64,000 bases of DNA from Pseudomonas fulva (GTDB lineage: Bacteria > Pseudomonadota > Gammaproteobacteria > Pseudomonadales > Pseudomonadaceae): NCBI RefSeq assembly GCF_015680705.1, contig NZ_JADNYP010000016.1, positions 1-64,000 of the forward strand, written 5' to 3'. The notes under the pieces are model-generated. The model saw nothing but the letters and a program-made list of their open reading frames with translations. It made no database searches and was not told the DNA's origin. How positions within the stretch are numbered: the first letter of the stretch is position 1; every line of letters begins with the position of its first letter. This document shows positions 1 to 8,140 of this stretch, in pieces. The position numbers and the translations under genes are program-made.

Positions 1-1098
1 GTGGGATGTATATGGGTTATCAGTGGCTGGCGATTTTGTGCCTAGTCCTACTTGCGCCTTTCTCATGGCTCTATTTAGCTGTTTGTTCAAAGAGTTCATT
101 GGCGCTGTATGGATTAGTGCCTCACCATATGTTTTCCTGGCGCTGGAAATGAAGAGGTATTCGCTGTCCGTGGTTGGGCGGACGTCCAGATAATCGGCCA
201 GTGAGTCGAAGAATATTGTTTTAAACGGCTCAAACATAACGATTGTCGCCAGAGTTCGGCCTTTGAAAGGGAGTGACTTTTCAAGTTTTTCCGCCGCTGG
301 GTTTCGGTGAAAGTTTGGGTCTTCGATTTTGACCGTTCGGTTTTCAATGTCGATATCGCATTTCCGAATCCCCCAGGCCTCGGAGTGACGTACACCACCA
401 GCTGCGATCATCGCGCTGACGCAACGACTCAATGGATCTTCGATGTTGTTTAGGAGATCAAGTACCCGTTCCGTGGGGAAGTGTCGACTAACTTGAGAAG
501 GCTTAGCTTTTCCTCCTGGAAGCCCTCCACGGGTGTACTGGTGGATATTTGATGGGGAGTTTCCGAATGTAAGTGAGTTGCTCGAGATGTTGTCTAGCTC
601 AGCTTTATTTCTTCTCCTGTCTTCCAGTTGCGGAAGTGAAGAAACTTCCAGGAATACATCACTTTGAGTCAGGACTCGGAGCAAGGATTGCATGTCCTTC
701 AGTTTGGCTTGGCTTACATGGAGAAAGTGGTTGACCCCTGCCAAGTAAGTCGAGGCGCTTACATCTTTCACTGTTTTCCGCTCAAGCGCTTTAGCTGCCT
801 TGCGGACGATAAAGTCTTTGCTATTGACACCTTTGGTCAAGAAGTCCCAGTACATGTTAATGGTCTGCTGAGCCAGCTCAGAGGGCATAGGAGAGCCGCC
901 CATGACCCCTGTCTCGTAGCAGTAATCCATGAACCAGGCTACTGAGTGACAGTATTGATCTGGAGTGTCAGGCCCGAAGGTATGTGCGACCTCACGCGAC
1001 ACGTGATGGGAGTAGCAGTTGAACGCGTCAATAGGCTCTCCGGTCTCGAGCACGTAGAGGCGGAGGATGTCCGTCTTGATGAGGTACACGTGCTTCAC
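1..1098 (-). CDS. Tyrosine recombinase (island integrase), 3' part outside window
   Basis: I translate 366 residues with no stop, reading off the left edge. The start is a GTG at 1098, preceded by TGAGG at about seven bases and by an in-frame TGA four codons upstream. Residues 225-245 hold AAGGVRHSEAWG, which fits the first catalytic arginine box of tyrosine recombinases (Arg about 237). The last visible residues, NPYTSH, probably begin the H-x-x-R box; the catalytic tyrosine would lie outside the window. The first 200 residues look like a long N-terminal arm/core-binding region. The gene is AT-richer than the rest of the window and points away from tRNA-Gly at 1718-1791, as expected for the integrase at one end of an integrated island. 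It may belong to a divergent recombinase subfamily (for example GmtY-like), but I could not test that. Family confidence is good; subfamily is unknown. Confidence 0.75.
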   Translation of the reverse strand, partial: MKHVYLIKTDILRLYVLETGEPIDAFNCYSHHVSREVAHTFGPDTPDQYCHSVAWFMDYCYETGVMGGSPMPSELAQQTINMYWDFLTKGVNSKDFIVRKAAKALERKTVKDVSASTYLAGVNHFLHVSQAKLKDMQSLLRVLTQSDVFLEVSSLPQLEDRRRNKAELDNISSNSLTFGNSPSNIHQYTRGGLPGGKAKPSQVSRHFPTERVLDLLNNIEDPLSRCVSAMIAAGGVRHSEAWGIRKCDIDIENRTVKIEDPNFHRNPAAEKLEKSLPFKGRTLATIVMFEPFKTIFFDSLADYLDVRPTTDSEYLFISSARKTYGEALIHTAPMNSLNKQLNRAMRKAQVGLGTKSPATDNPYTSH

Positions 1099-1717
1099 TT
1101 GATGGCCTCAGTCGTGGGGCGATCAGGCCGGCTGAGTAATCTGGGAGCAATTGCGGGGCTGTGGGGAAGGCATTTTCCGACAAAAACATTTTGCATATAT
1201 TGACACGATCGCTGGTTTGCAGTATAAAGTCGAGCCGGGTTCTACACGCGTATTATTTTTTGGCGTAATTCCATTTAGGAATCACTGTCGACATTTTCCT
1301 ATCTTTTGGTGATAAGTGTCTGACTTGTCGTCAGCAACTGAAGCGATCTTGTTCTCTAGCCTCGCCCCTCGGTTGTCTGGGTAGCGCCCCCGCCACCCCG
1401 GTCGGCTACGGGCTGGACTGACGTTTTGCACGTTATGGTCTGTGATTGTGGGCTTCTGGCTCGCGCTTGAAAGCTGTGGCTACCCATCTTGTCGATAATC
1501 ACATCGGACTATCCAATGGTCACTCACGGCTGCTACCTGTGATCATTCGCTCTGGGTGAAATTCCTTTGGTCACACCGGGGGATGTGCAGTGTTGGAGAT
1601 TGTGTGCTTGAGGATGTTCAGGCAGCGTTGCTTGCCTGACGAGCTTCAGGAGGGAGCGAATGGAGGCTCTTACTGGGCCGGAGGCCCGAATTTGCTGGGC
1701 CTTGCGGAGGGAGAGGG
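1099..1717. other. Non-coding stretch between recombinase and tRNA-Gly
   Basis: About 620 bases with no convincing gene; the short open frames here lack ribosome sites and family resemblance. The left half is AT-rich like the recombinase gene. A small GGGCC/GGCCC hairpin without a T-tract lies at about 1676-1688. By position this stretch should hold the island attachment junction and the recombinase promoter. The other copy of the attachment repeat, expected to match the 3' end of the tRNA, is not in the window. Confidence 0.4.
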
Positions 1718-1791
1718 TGGAGCGGGTAGAGGGAATCGAACCCTCACCGATTGCTTGGGAAGCAATAGTTGTACCATTCAACTATACCCGC
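1718..1791 (-). tRNA. tRNA-Gly (anticodon CCC)
   Basis: The minus strand folds into a complete 74-base cloverleaf. The acceptor stem is GCGGGTA/TACCCGC, the anticodon stem ATTGC/GCAAT encloses loop TTCCCAA (anticodon CCC), the T arm is GAGGG-TTCGATT-CCCTC, and the 3' end TCCA is encoded. It decodes GGG codons. Its 3' end faces the recombinase gene, so it is the probable integration target of the island on the left. Confidence 0.93.
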
Positions 1792-1817
1792 ATCACGTTG
1801 CAGCTATGTTCACAGCA

Positions 1818-1886
1818 GAGGGTGTCCAATAAGAACCCTCAACTAAAGCTTGGGAAGCTTTCGTTTTGCCACTAAACTATAACCGC
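1818..1886 (-). pseudogene. Degenerate tRNA-Gly(CCC)-like copy
   Basis: The minus strand from 1886 reads GCGGTTATAG with a normal D arm, an anticodon stem AAAGC/GCTTT around loop TTCCCAA (CCC), and the start of a T arm (GAGGGTTC). After that the normal T loop and the acceptor partner TAACCGC are missing: GAGGG is followed by a 13-base loop and CCCTC, then unrelated sequence with no CCA. The 5' two thirds is tRNA-like and the 3' end is lost. It differs from the intact neighbour at many positions, so it is not a recent duplicate. Confidence 0.7.
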
Positions 1887-2078
1887 TTGCGAAGCGACCC
1901 GATGCGTGAAACCAGCGCCCTTGTCTGGGCCTTGCCGCTCGGAGCCCGATGTTTTACCAGAACTCTCGCCTGATGAGAAGCCCGGCGCGCTGAAAACCTC
2001 CAATCCACGACCTTTGCTGGGCGGCCGACTCGCTGCTGCGCTCGACTGGCAGCCTTCACCTGCGCCACCGAACGCCGT

Positions 2079-2771
2079 TCACACCGTCTCGATCTCGGCG
2101 CGTGTCAGTTCACGGAACTGCCCTGGGGCCAGGCCTGCATCCAGCACGATATCGCCCATGCGCTCGCGATGCAGGCCGATGACCTTGTTGTCGAAGTAGC
2201 CGAACATGCGCTTGACCTGATGATAGCGCCCCTCGACGATGGCCAGCCGCGCCTGGCGCGGGCCGAGCAGGGTGAGGCGGGCCGGTAGCGTGACCAGGTC
2301 CTCGAAGGCGAAATGGAAACCCTGGCTGAATTTTTCCACGTAGTGCTCGCCGATCTCGTCCTCGGTTTCCACCAGGTAGATCTTCGGCAACTTGGCGCGC
2401 GGCTGGGTCAGGCGTCTTGACCATTGCCCGTCGTTGGTCAGGACCAGCAAGCCGGTGGTGTTGTAGTCGAGCCGCCCGGCAATGTGCAGGTCCGCGCCCA
2501 GTTCACCGGGGAGCAGGTCGATCACGGTGCGATGGCGCGAGTCACGGGTTGCGCTGACGCATCCGGCGGGCTTGTGCAGCATCAGGTAGCGTGCCGGCTG
2601 GCCGGCCTGGAGCAACTGCTGGTCGACTTCCACGCGAGTGAAGGCAGTGACCGGGTGCAGCGGATCGGTGACAGGCTCACCATCGACCCGCACGCGTCGT
2701 TGCGCCAGCAGCAGGCGTACCTGCTGACGGTTGTGGCACGGCAGGTTGCCGAGGAAACGGTCCAGGCGCAT
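2079..2771 (-). CDS. rsuA: 16S rRNA pseudouridine(516) synthase RsuA
   Basis: A 230-residue cytoplasmic enzyme that isomerises uridine 516 of 16S rRNA to pseudouridine. Residues 1-48 (MRLDRFLGNLPC...RVRVDG) form the S4 RNA-binding domain. The catalytic motif GRLDYNTTGLLVLTNDG places the nucleophilic aspartate at residue 102, the same number as in E. coli RsuA. The conserved KIYLVE and HQVKRMF stretches of the family follow. Length is normal. It is separated from the tRNA region by about 190 bases without a gene, and its start lies close to the end of the small Cys-rich gene upstream. Confidence 0.93.
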   Translation of the reverse strand: MRLDRFLGNLPCHNRQQVRLLLAQRRVRVDGEPVTDPLHPVTAFTRVEVDQQLLQAGQPARYLMLHKPAGCVSATRDSRHRTVIDLLPGELGADLHIAGRLDYNTTGLLVLTNDGQWSRRLTQPRAKLPKIYLVETEDEIGEHYVEKFSQGFHFAFEDLVTLPARLTLLGPRQARLAIVEGRYHQVKRMFGYFDNKVIGLHRERMGDIVLDAGLAPGQFRELTRAEIETV

Positions 2772-2780
2772 GCGCAGGTT

Positions 2781-3002
2781 CTAGCCGGCCGTCTCGAGCG
2801 AGCTGGCCGCTGGCCGGTCCGCGCGCGTGGCGCAGCGCTGGCACAGGCAAGCCTGGCCGCGCTGCGCTTCGGGCAGGGCCTGGAGCACGGCCGGGTCGAT
2901 GTTCACGGCATGGCACCAGCAGGCCTGCGTGGCGCTGCGCGGATCGGCCAGGCTGCAGGCGTTGGCGGCGCCGCACGCGGGGCAATGGCGGGTGTCAGGC
3001 AT
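2781..3002 (-). CDS. Cysteine-rich CWC family protein
   Basis: A small protein of 73 residues when started at the ATG at 3002, which overlaps the stop codon of the upstream diguanylate cyclase gene. An in-frame start further upstream would only add residues antisense-like to the neighbour, so I prefer the overlap start, which suggests translational coupling. Visible motifs are CPACG (7-11), CWC (28-30) and CLCQRC near the C-terminus, consistent with a metal-binding knuckle. The family is widespread beside housekeeping genes in Pseudomonas but has no established function that I know of. Confidence 0.75.
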   Translation of the reverse strand: MPDTRHCPACGAANACSLADPRSATQACWCHAVNIDPAVLQALPEAQRGQACLCQRCATRADRPAASSLETAG

Positions 3003-4485
3003 GTTCGGGTTCGCTCGTTTCGTAGCAGACACGGTTGCGTCCGCCTTGCTTGGCCTGGTAAAGGGCATGGTCGGCACGGCTGATAAGGCTGTGCAAGGTA
3101 TCGTCGGCGCGACGCTCGCTGAGCCCGATGCTGGTGGTCAGGCGCAGCGGCTTGCCAGCGAACTCGAAAGCCAGCTGCTCGGTTCGCCGACGGATCTTCT
3201 CCGCCACTTCGCGGGCACGGCCTTGCTCGACGTCGCGCAGGAGCACGATGAATTCCTCGCCGCCCCAGCGACACAGTATATCCGACTGGCGGAGGCTGCC
3301 GCGCAGCACCTCGGCGAACTGGCGCAGCACTTCGTCGCCGGCCAGGTGGCCATGGGTGTCGTTGAGCGCCTTGAAGTGATCGAGGTCGATCAGCAGTGCC
3401 ACCAGGGCCACCTGCTCGCGTTCGGCCTCGCCCAATGCCTGGCCGGCCATGCGATCGAAGCTGCGCCGGTTGGGCAGGCCGGTCAGGCTGTCGAGACCGG
3501 CAAGGATCTCGGTGTTGTGCTGGTGACGCTTGATCATGGCATTGAGCAGCGAAAGCACCACCAGGGTGATCATGGTGCAGATCACCAGGTTCAGGTACAG
3601 CGACTGGCGGATGCGATCCAGCGCGCCGTCCTCGCGCTTGTCGATCATCAGGTACCAGTCGAGCTCGGGGACCCGGCGCACGTTGAGGTAATGGCTGTGC
3701 CCGTCCTGGTCGCGGTATTCGTGGCTCCCCTGGCTCGGTGTCGGCATGCTGGCCAGCAGCCCGCGCAGTTGGCGTTGCTGGTCGAGCCGCTGGCCGGCGC
3801 GCATGCCGTGTGGGCCGCCTTGCGAGCCGGTCAGCAGGATGCGGCCCTGGGCGTCGGTGAAAAATATCGAGCGGCCATAACGCTGCTGGTAGTCGTCGAT
3901 CATTTGCACCAGCGAGGCCACGCTCAGGCCGACGCCCGCGGCACCGATGAAGCGCTGCTGGTAGTCCAGCACGCGATAGTTGATGAACACGGTAAGACTG
4001 TCCTGGTTGGCCATGTCCAGGTCGACGTTGATCTCATAGGGCTCGGACAGGTCGCGCAGGCGGAAATACCAGGCATCGCGCCAGTTGCCGGGCTCGATGC
4101 GCTTGAGCACGCCCTTGGCCTGGTAGTAGACACGACTGCGCTCGGAAACCAGGAAAGCGGTGCGGGTCTGTTGCTGGTCGAGGATTTCGCCCAGGTAGCG
4201 GGTGACCTGCCGCGGGTCCTGTTCTCCGGCAAGTATCCAGTCGCGCAGGAAGGTATCGCGGGCCATCATGGCGGCGATCAGGACCGGACGCACCAGGTCC
4301 TTCTGGATTTCCGAATAGACCGTATCGGAGGTCAATGGCAGTTCCGTGTTGACGATACCGTCACGGATCGCCCCGCGCGAAGCGAAGTAGCTCAGCAGCG
4401 CGGTCGCCAGAAAACCGCAGGCCAGCAACACCAGCAGCGCCAGGAGCAGCGAGCGTTGCGAAAACAGGGCGGAACGTGAAGGCAT
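2995..4485 (-). CDS. Membrane-bound diguanylate cyclase (sensor-GGDEF)
   Basis: A 496-residue inner-membrane protein predicted to make cyclic di-GMP from two GTP. A transmembrane helix lies at about 11-33, a periplasmic Cache-like sensory region at about 40-290, a second helix at about 297-317, then the GGDEF domain starting at DSLTGLPNRRSFD (332-344). The active-site motif is intact as GGEEF (408-412). The allosteric inhibition site RxxD is present five residues upstream (RQSD, 399-402), so product feedback is expected. The ligand of the periplasmic domain is unknown. The gene overlaps the small CWC gene downstream by eight bases. Confidence 0.93.
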   Translation of the reverse strand: MPSRSALFSQRSLLLALLVLLACGFLATALLSYFASRGAIRDGIVNTELPLTSDTVYSEIQKDLVRPVLIAAMMARDTFLRDWILAGEQDPRQVTRYLGEILDQQQTRTAFLVSERSRVYYQAKGVLKRIEPGNWRDAWYFRLRDLSEPYEINVDLDMANQDSLTVFINYRVLDYQQRFIGAAGVGLSVASLVQMIDDYQQRYGRSIFFTDAQGRILLTGSQGGPHGMRAGQRLDQQRQLRGLLASMPTPSQGSHEYRDQDGHSHYLNVRRVPELDWYLMIDKREDGALDRIRQSLYLNLVICTMITLVVLSLLNAMIKRHQHNTEILAGLDSLTGLPNRRSFDRMAGQALGEAEREQVALVALLIDLDHFKALNDTHGHLAGDEVLRQFAEVLRGSLRQSDILCRWGGEEFIVLLRDVEQGRAREVAEKIRRRTEQLAFEFAGKPLRLTTSIGLSERRADDTLHSLISRADHALYQAKQGGRNRVCYETSEPEHA

Positions 4486-4696
4486 GATCTTCCCGTGATG
4501 TGTGCCAGTGGCGCCATTCTAGAGCGGTGCAAGCGGATTGACTGCATTGTTTTGCAAGGTGCAAAGCCTTGTATCAATTTGTTACGACATGGCACTGCAC
4601 GCCAGGTGCATTGTCTGATTCGAGGTCGACGAACGTTTGCTGATCGACCCCCGCCAGCGTCGCTGGTCCGGGCTCTCAGCGGTCCGGGAGGCCGCC

Positions 4697-5125
4697 ATGC
4701 ACAGAATCCTGATGCTCGCACTGCTTGGCCTGTTGACCAGCGCCTGCGCACCTTACGAGGGATATTACCGCACGCAGTACCATTCGGCCGGGCCATCCAT
4801 CCAGCCGGGCTACTATCGTGTCGATCGCTATCATGTCGCACCGCAGCCGCGTTACTACTACAACACGCAGCCGCGCTACCATCACGGTCAGCCGCCGCGC
4901 TACTACCAGCCAGCGCCGCCGCCGCAGTTTCGTCCCTATCCGCCCCCCGGTGTCAATCCCAGGTGGCATGGCAACTATCGCCAGGACCAGCGCTTCATCG
5001 GTGATCGCCACCGCCACGATCATCGCCTGGGCCAACCACGCTACGATGAGCGCCTTCACTACGACCGGCGCGGCGAACGCGCTCCGCGCTACCACGAGCG
5101 GGGTGGTCAGCGCTGGCAGCGTTGA
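4697..5125 (+). CDS. Small Tyr/Arg/Pro/His-rich lipoprotein
   Basis: The ATG at 4697 follows GGGAGG and gives 142 residues beginning with a lipoprotein signal peptide whose lipobox is LTSAC, so Cys17 would be lipidated. The mature part is low-complexity and rich in Tyr, Pro, His, Arg and Gln, with repeated RYY and QPRYYYN-type units, and probably disordered. I recognise no domain. It would be attached to an envelope membrane. It converges on the hydrolase gene at 5127. Confidence 0.75.
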   Translation: MHRILMLALLGLLTSACAPYEGYYRTQYHSAGPSIQPGYYRVDRYHVAPQPRYYYNTQPRYHHGQPPRYYQPAPPPQFRPYPPPGVNPRWHGNYRQDQRFIGDRHRHDHRLGQPRYDERLHYDRRGERAPRYHERGGQRWQR

Positions 5126-5126
5126 G

Positions 5127-6233
5127 TCAAGCCAGGTCCGCCAGTGGGTGTGGGCCTTCCCAGCAAGGGCTGAAGTGCGCCTGGACCACCGCGTCCGGTA
5201 TCCGCTCGATATCGGGCCAGTGCCAGCGCGGAGCGTTGTCCTTGTCCAGCAGGCGCGCGCGTACCCCTTCGCTGAATTCCGGATGGCGGCAGCAGTTCAG
5301 GCTCATGGTGTATTCCATCTGCAGGGCCTGCCCCAGCGACAGGCGCCGGGCCCGCTGCAGTTGTTCCCAGACCAGATGCGCCGTCAAGGGGCAGCCGCCA
5401 TGCACACGCTGGCCGGCCTGCGCCATCAGCGGGTCGGCATCCTCGCGCAGGTCGCTCAGTGCCCGCCAGGCGGCGTGTGGCTCGGCCACGTCCAGCAACG
5501 CGTCGATGCGCGCGCGTCGTGGCAGCCACTGCGCGGCGGGCAGCTGTTCGTGAGCGCGGTGCTGCTCGGCCTTGAGCAGGCTGTTGAGCTGCAGCGCCGG
5601 TTGCGCCTGCCAGTTCAGCTGCAGCAGTTCGTCGATCAGGTCGGCCTGCTGGTGTTCGCCCAGGAAGCGGTCGGCAAGGCCCAGGTCGAGCGCGTCGCGG
5701 GCGTTGAGCGTGGAGCCGGTGAGGCCGAGGAACAGGCCGAGCCTGCCGGGCAGGCGGTTCAGGTACCAACTGGCGCCCACGTCGGGGTACAGGCCGATGC
5801 CGATTTCCGGCATCGCCAGTCGGCTGCTTGGGGTGACGATACGGATGCCGGCACCCTGCAGCAGGCCCATGCCGCCGCCGAGCACATGGCCATGGCCCCA
5901 GCACAGCAATGGCTTGGGGTAGGTATGCAGGTAATGGTCGAGACGATATTCGGTGGCGAAGAAGCGCGCCGCCAGCGGGACGACGCTGCCCGGCTGCTCG
6001 CGGCAGGCCTGGGCCAGGCTGCGCACATCGCCCCCGGCGCAGAACGCCTTGTTGCCGGCGCCGCGCAACAGCACGCAGGCCACGGCCGGATCGTTGGCCC
6101 ACAATTGCAGCAGCTCGTGCAGGCGTTCGACCATGGACAGGGTCAGGGCATTGAGGGACTCGGGCGCATCCAGGGTGACGATGCCGATGCGGGCGCCGTG
6201 CGCACCGCTGCGTAGCTCATGGTGAATGGACAT
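5127..6233 (-). CDS. Enoyl-CoA hydratase/isomerase family protein, 3-hydroxyisobutyryl-CoA hydrolase type
   Basis: Started at the ATG at 6233 the protein has 368 residues, the usual size of 3-hydroxyisobutyryl-CoA hydrolases and longer than ordinary crotonases. It shows the crotonase oxyanion-hole segments NKAFCAGGDVRSL and GHVLGGGMGL, and the hydrolase-subgroup motif MPEIGIGLYPDVGASWYLNR. The probable reaction is thioester cleavage of a branched hydroxyacyl-CoA, as in valine degradation. There are no other valine catabolism genes next to it, so the exact substrate is uncertain. It is transcribed divergently from ung. Confidence 0.8.
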   Translation of the reverse strand: MSIHHELRSGAHGARIGIVTLDAPESLNALTLSMVERLHELLQLWANDPAVACVLLRGAGNKAFCAGGDVRSLAQACREQPGSVVPLAARFFATEYRLDHYLHTYPKPLLCWGHGHVLGGGMGLLQGAGIRIVTPSSRLAMPEIGIGLYPDVGASWYLNRLPGRLGLFLGLTGSTLNARDALDLGLADRFLGEHQQADLIDELLQLNWQAQPALQLNSLLKAEQHRAHEQLPAAQWLPRRARIDALLDVAEPHAAWRALSDLREDADPLMAQAGQRVHGGCPLTAHLVWEQLQRARRLSLGQALQMEYTMSLNCCRHPEFSEGVRARLLDKDNAPRWHWPDIERIPDAVVQAHFSPCWEGPHPLADLA

Positions 6234-6361
6234 GGACGACCTCGTTGTATTTGTCGGCTCAAGTATGGCTGGTCGGAGCGATCTCGTCGCTCGTCGGTCG
6301 GATTCATTGACAACCCGGGACAGCTTTCCTACCGTCCCGCCATCTGCCAACGGATGACCCC

Positions 6362-7060
6362 ATGACCGACGACGATCGCATCAAGCTCGAACCCAGCTGG
6401 AAGGCGGCCCTGCGTGCCGAATTCGACCAGCCTTACATGCACCGCCTGCGCGAGTTCCTGCGCGAAGAGCACGCTGCCGGGAAGGAGATCTATCCACCTG
6501 GGCCGATGATCTTCAACGCCTTGAATTCCACGCCCCTGGATGCAGTCAAGGTGGTCATCCTCGGGCAGGACCCCTATCACGGCCCAGGCCAGGCCCATGG
6601 GCTGTGCTTCTCGGTCCAGCCCGGCGTCCCGGCACCGCCTTCGCTGGTCAACATCTTCAAGGAGCTGCAGCGCGACCTGAACATCCCGATACCGACGCAC
6701 GGCTGCCTGCAGAGCTGGGCCGAACAGGGCGTGCTGCTGCTCAACACCACCATGACCGTCGAGCGCGGCAACGCGGCCTCGCATGCCAGGAAAGGCTGGG
6801 AGTCGTTCACCGATCGGATCATCCAGCTGGTCAGCGAGCACTGCGAGCACGTGGTGTTCCTGCTCTGGGGCAAGCACGCCCAGAGCAAGCAGGTACTGAT
6901 CGACGGGACCAAGCACTTGGTGCTCAAGTCGGTGCATCCGTCGCCGCTGTCGGCCCATCGCGGCTTCCTGGGCTGCGGACATTTCAGCCGGGCGAACAGC
7001 TTCCTCGAGCAGTGGGGCCTGGCACCAATCGACTGGTCGCTGCCGCCCTTGTCCAACTGA
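6362..7060 (+). CDS. ung: Uracil-DNA glycosylase
   Basis: A 232-residue family 1 uracil-DNA glycosylase that removes uracil from DNA at the start of base excision repair. The water-activating motif GQDPYHG is at 69-75 (Asp70). The uracil-binding LLLNTTMTV and the DNA-intercalating HPSPLSAHRG loop are intact. Length and start are standard for the family. It converges on the AbrB-like gene with only 18 bases between the stops. Confidence 0.97.
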   Translation: MTDDDRIKLEPSWKAALRAEFDQPYMHRLREFLREEHAAGKEIYPPGPMIFNALNSTPLDAVKVVILGQDPYHGPGQAHGLCFSVQPGVPAPPSLVNIFKELQRDLNIPIPTHGCLQSWAEQGVLLLNTTMTVERGNAASHARKGWESFTDRIIQLVSEHCEHVVFLLWGKHAQSKQVLIDGTKHLVLKSVHPSPLSAHRGFLGCGHFSRANSFLEQWGLAPIDWSLPPLSN

Positions 7061-7078
7061 CCGTAGCGCTCATTCACA

Positions 7079-8140
7079 TCAGCGCGCTGGGTGGTCCGGT
7101 GAATCCGTCTCGGGCCACCTGGCCGCCCATTGGCGAAACAGCGGCTCGGCCAGGAACAGCACGAACAACAATCGCATCACCTGCATGGCCGTGACCAGTG
7201 GCACCGACAGTTGCAGGGTCTCGGCGGTCAGGCTCATCTCGGCGATGCCGCCGGGCATCATGCCCAGGGTCAGCGAGCGCAGGTCCAGCAGGGTCAGGCT
7301 GCTGAGCAGCCAGGCAGCAGCGGCGGCGACCAGCATGCTCAAGGCGGTGGCCAGCAAGGTCCGCCCGAGGAAGGACGGCGCGCGGCGGAAGAACGCTCGG
7401 TTGAAATGACAGGCCAGGCCGCTGCCGATCAGCCATTGGCCGATCTGGCTGGCGCCGTCCGGCAGGCTGGTCTGCAAGCCCGCCGCCAAGCTGGTGGTGG
7501 CGGCCACCAGCAGCGGACCGAACAGCCAGGGATTGGGCTGGCGCAGGCGTTGCCAGGCCCACGCGGCCAGCAGGCCGAGCGGGGCGACCAGCGCCAGCCA
7601 GCCCCAGTCGACCCCACCGACGTGATGCATCGCTACCCCTTCACCGAGCAGCAGCTTGAACAGCGCCGGCACGCACAGGACCACCGTCAGCACTCGCAAG
7701 CTCTGCGCGGCGGCCACCTGGCCGAGCGCCGCGCCGTTGCGCGCACCGAGGTTGACCATCTCGCCCGAGCCGCCGGGCATGCTGGCGAAGAAGGCGGTAG
7801 GCCTGTCCTCGCCGGTACGCCTCAACAGCCACACGCCGATCACGCTGGAAACGCTGGTCAACAGCGCGCCGAAGAAGATCAGCGCAAAGTGGCTGGCCAC
7901 CTGCTCGATGATCGCCGGCGTGAAATGCAGGCCGATGCCGATGCCGATGATCCACTGGCCGCACTTGCGACCGCCCGGAATCTCGCTGAGCTGCCAGGGG
8001 GTCAGGCAGCGCACGAGGATGATCGCCAGCAGCGAGCCCACCATCCATGGCAGGGGCCAGCCGGCCTGACTGGCGAGAAACCCGCCAGCCAGGCCGACCA
8101 GGCCGGTGACCCAGTACAGTGGCAGCTTGCCCTCAGGCAT
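7079..8140 (-). CDS. AbrB-family integral membrane protein
   Basis: A 353-residue, strongly hydrophobic protein with about ten predicted membrane helices in two internally similar halves, matching the bacterial AbrB/ammonia-monooxygenase-like membrane family (Pfam PF05145). The paired motifs SMPGGSGEMVNLG in the first half and MMPGGIAEMSLTA in the second are characteristic. Despite the name it is not a transcription factor. Its start overlaps the end of tctA by eight bases, so it is the last gene of the tricarboxylate uptake operon and probably acts in transport, possibly efflux or an accessory role. Confidence 0.8.
   Translation of the reverse strand: MPEGKLPLYWVTGLVGLAGGFLASQAGWPLPWMVGSLLAIILVRCLTPWQLSEIPGGRKCGQWIIGIGIGLHFTPAIIEQVASHFALIFFGALLTSVSSVIGVWLLRRTGEDRPTAFFASMPGGSGEMVNLGARNGAALGQVAAAQSLRVLTVVLCVPALFKLLLGEGVAMHHVGGVDWGWLALVAPLGLLAAWAWQRLRQPNPWLFGPLLVAATTSLAAGLQTSLPDGASQIGQWLIGSGLACHFNRAFFRRAPSFLGRTLLATALSMLVAAAAAWLLSSLTLLDLRSLTLGMMPGGIAEMSLTAETLQLSVPLVTAMQVMRLLFVLFLAEPLFRQWAARWPETDSPDHPAR

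Noticed and set aside
664..1203. Two adjacent plus-strand frames of 93 and 85 codons
   Set aside because: They lie opposite the recombinase gene, which translates without stops over 366 codons and has a recognisable Arg box.
2827..4479. A 550-codon open frame on the plus strand
   Set aside because: It is antisense to the diguanylate cyclase, which has intact GGEEF and RxxD motifs; composition is that of a shadow frame.
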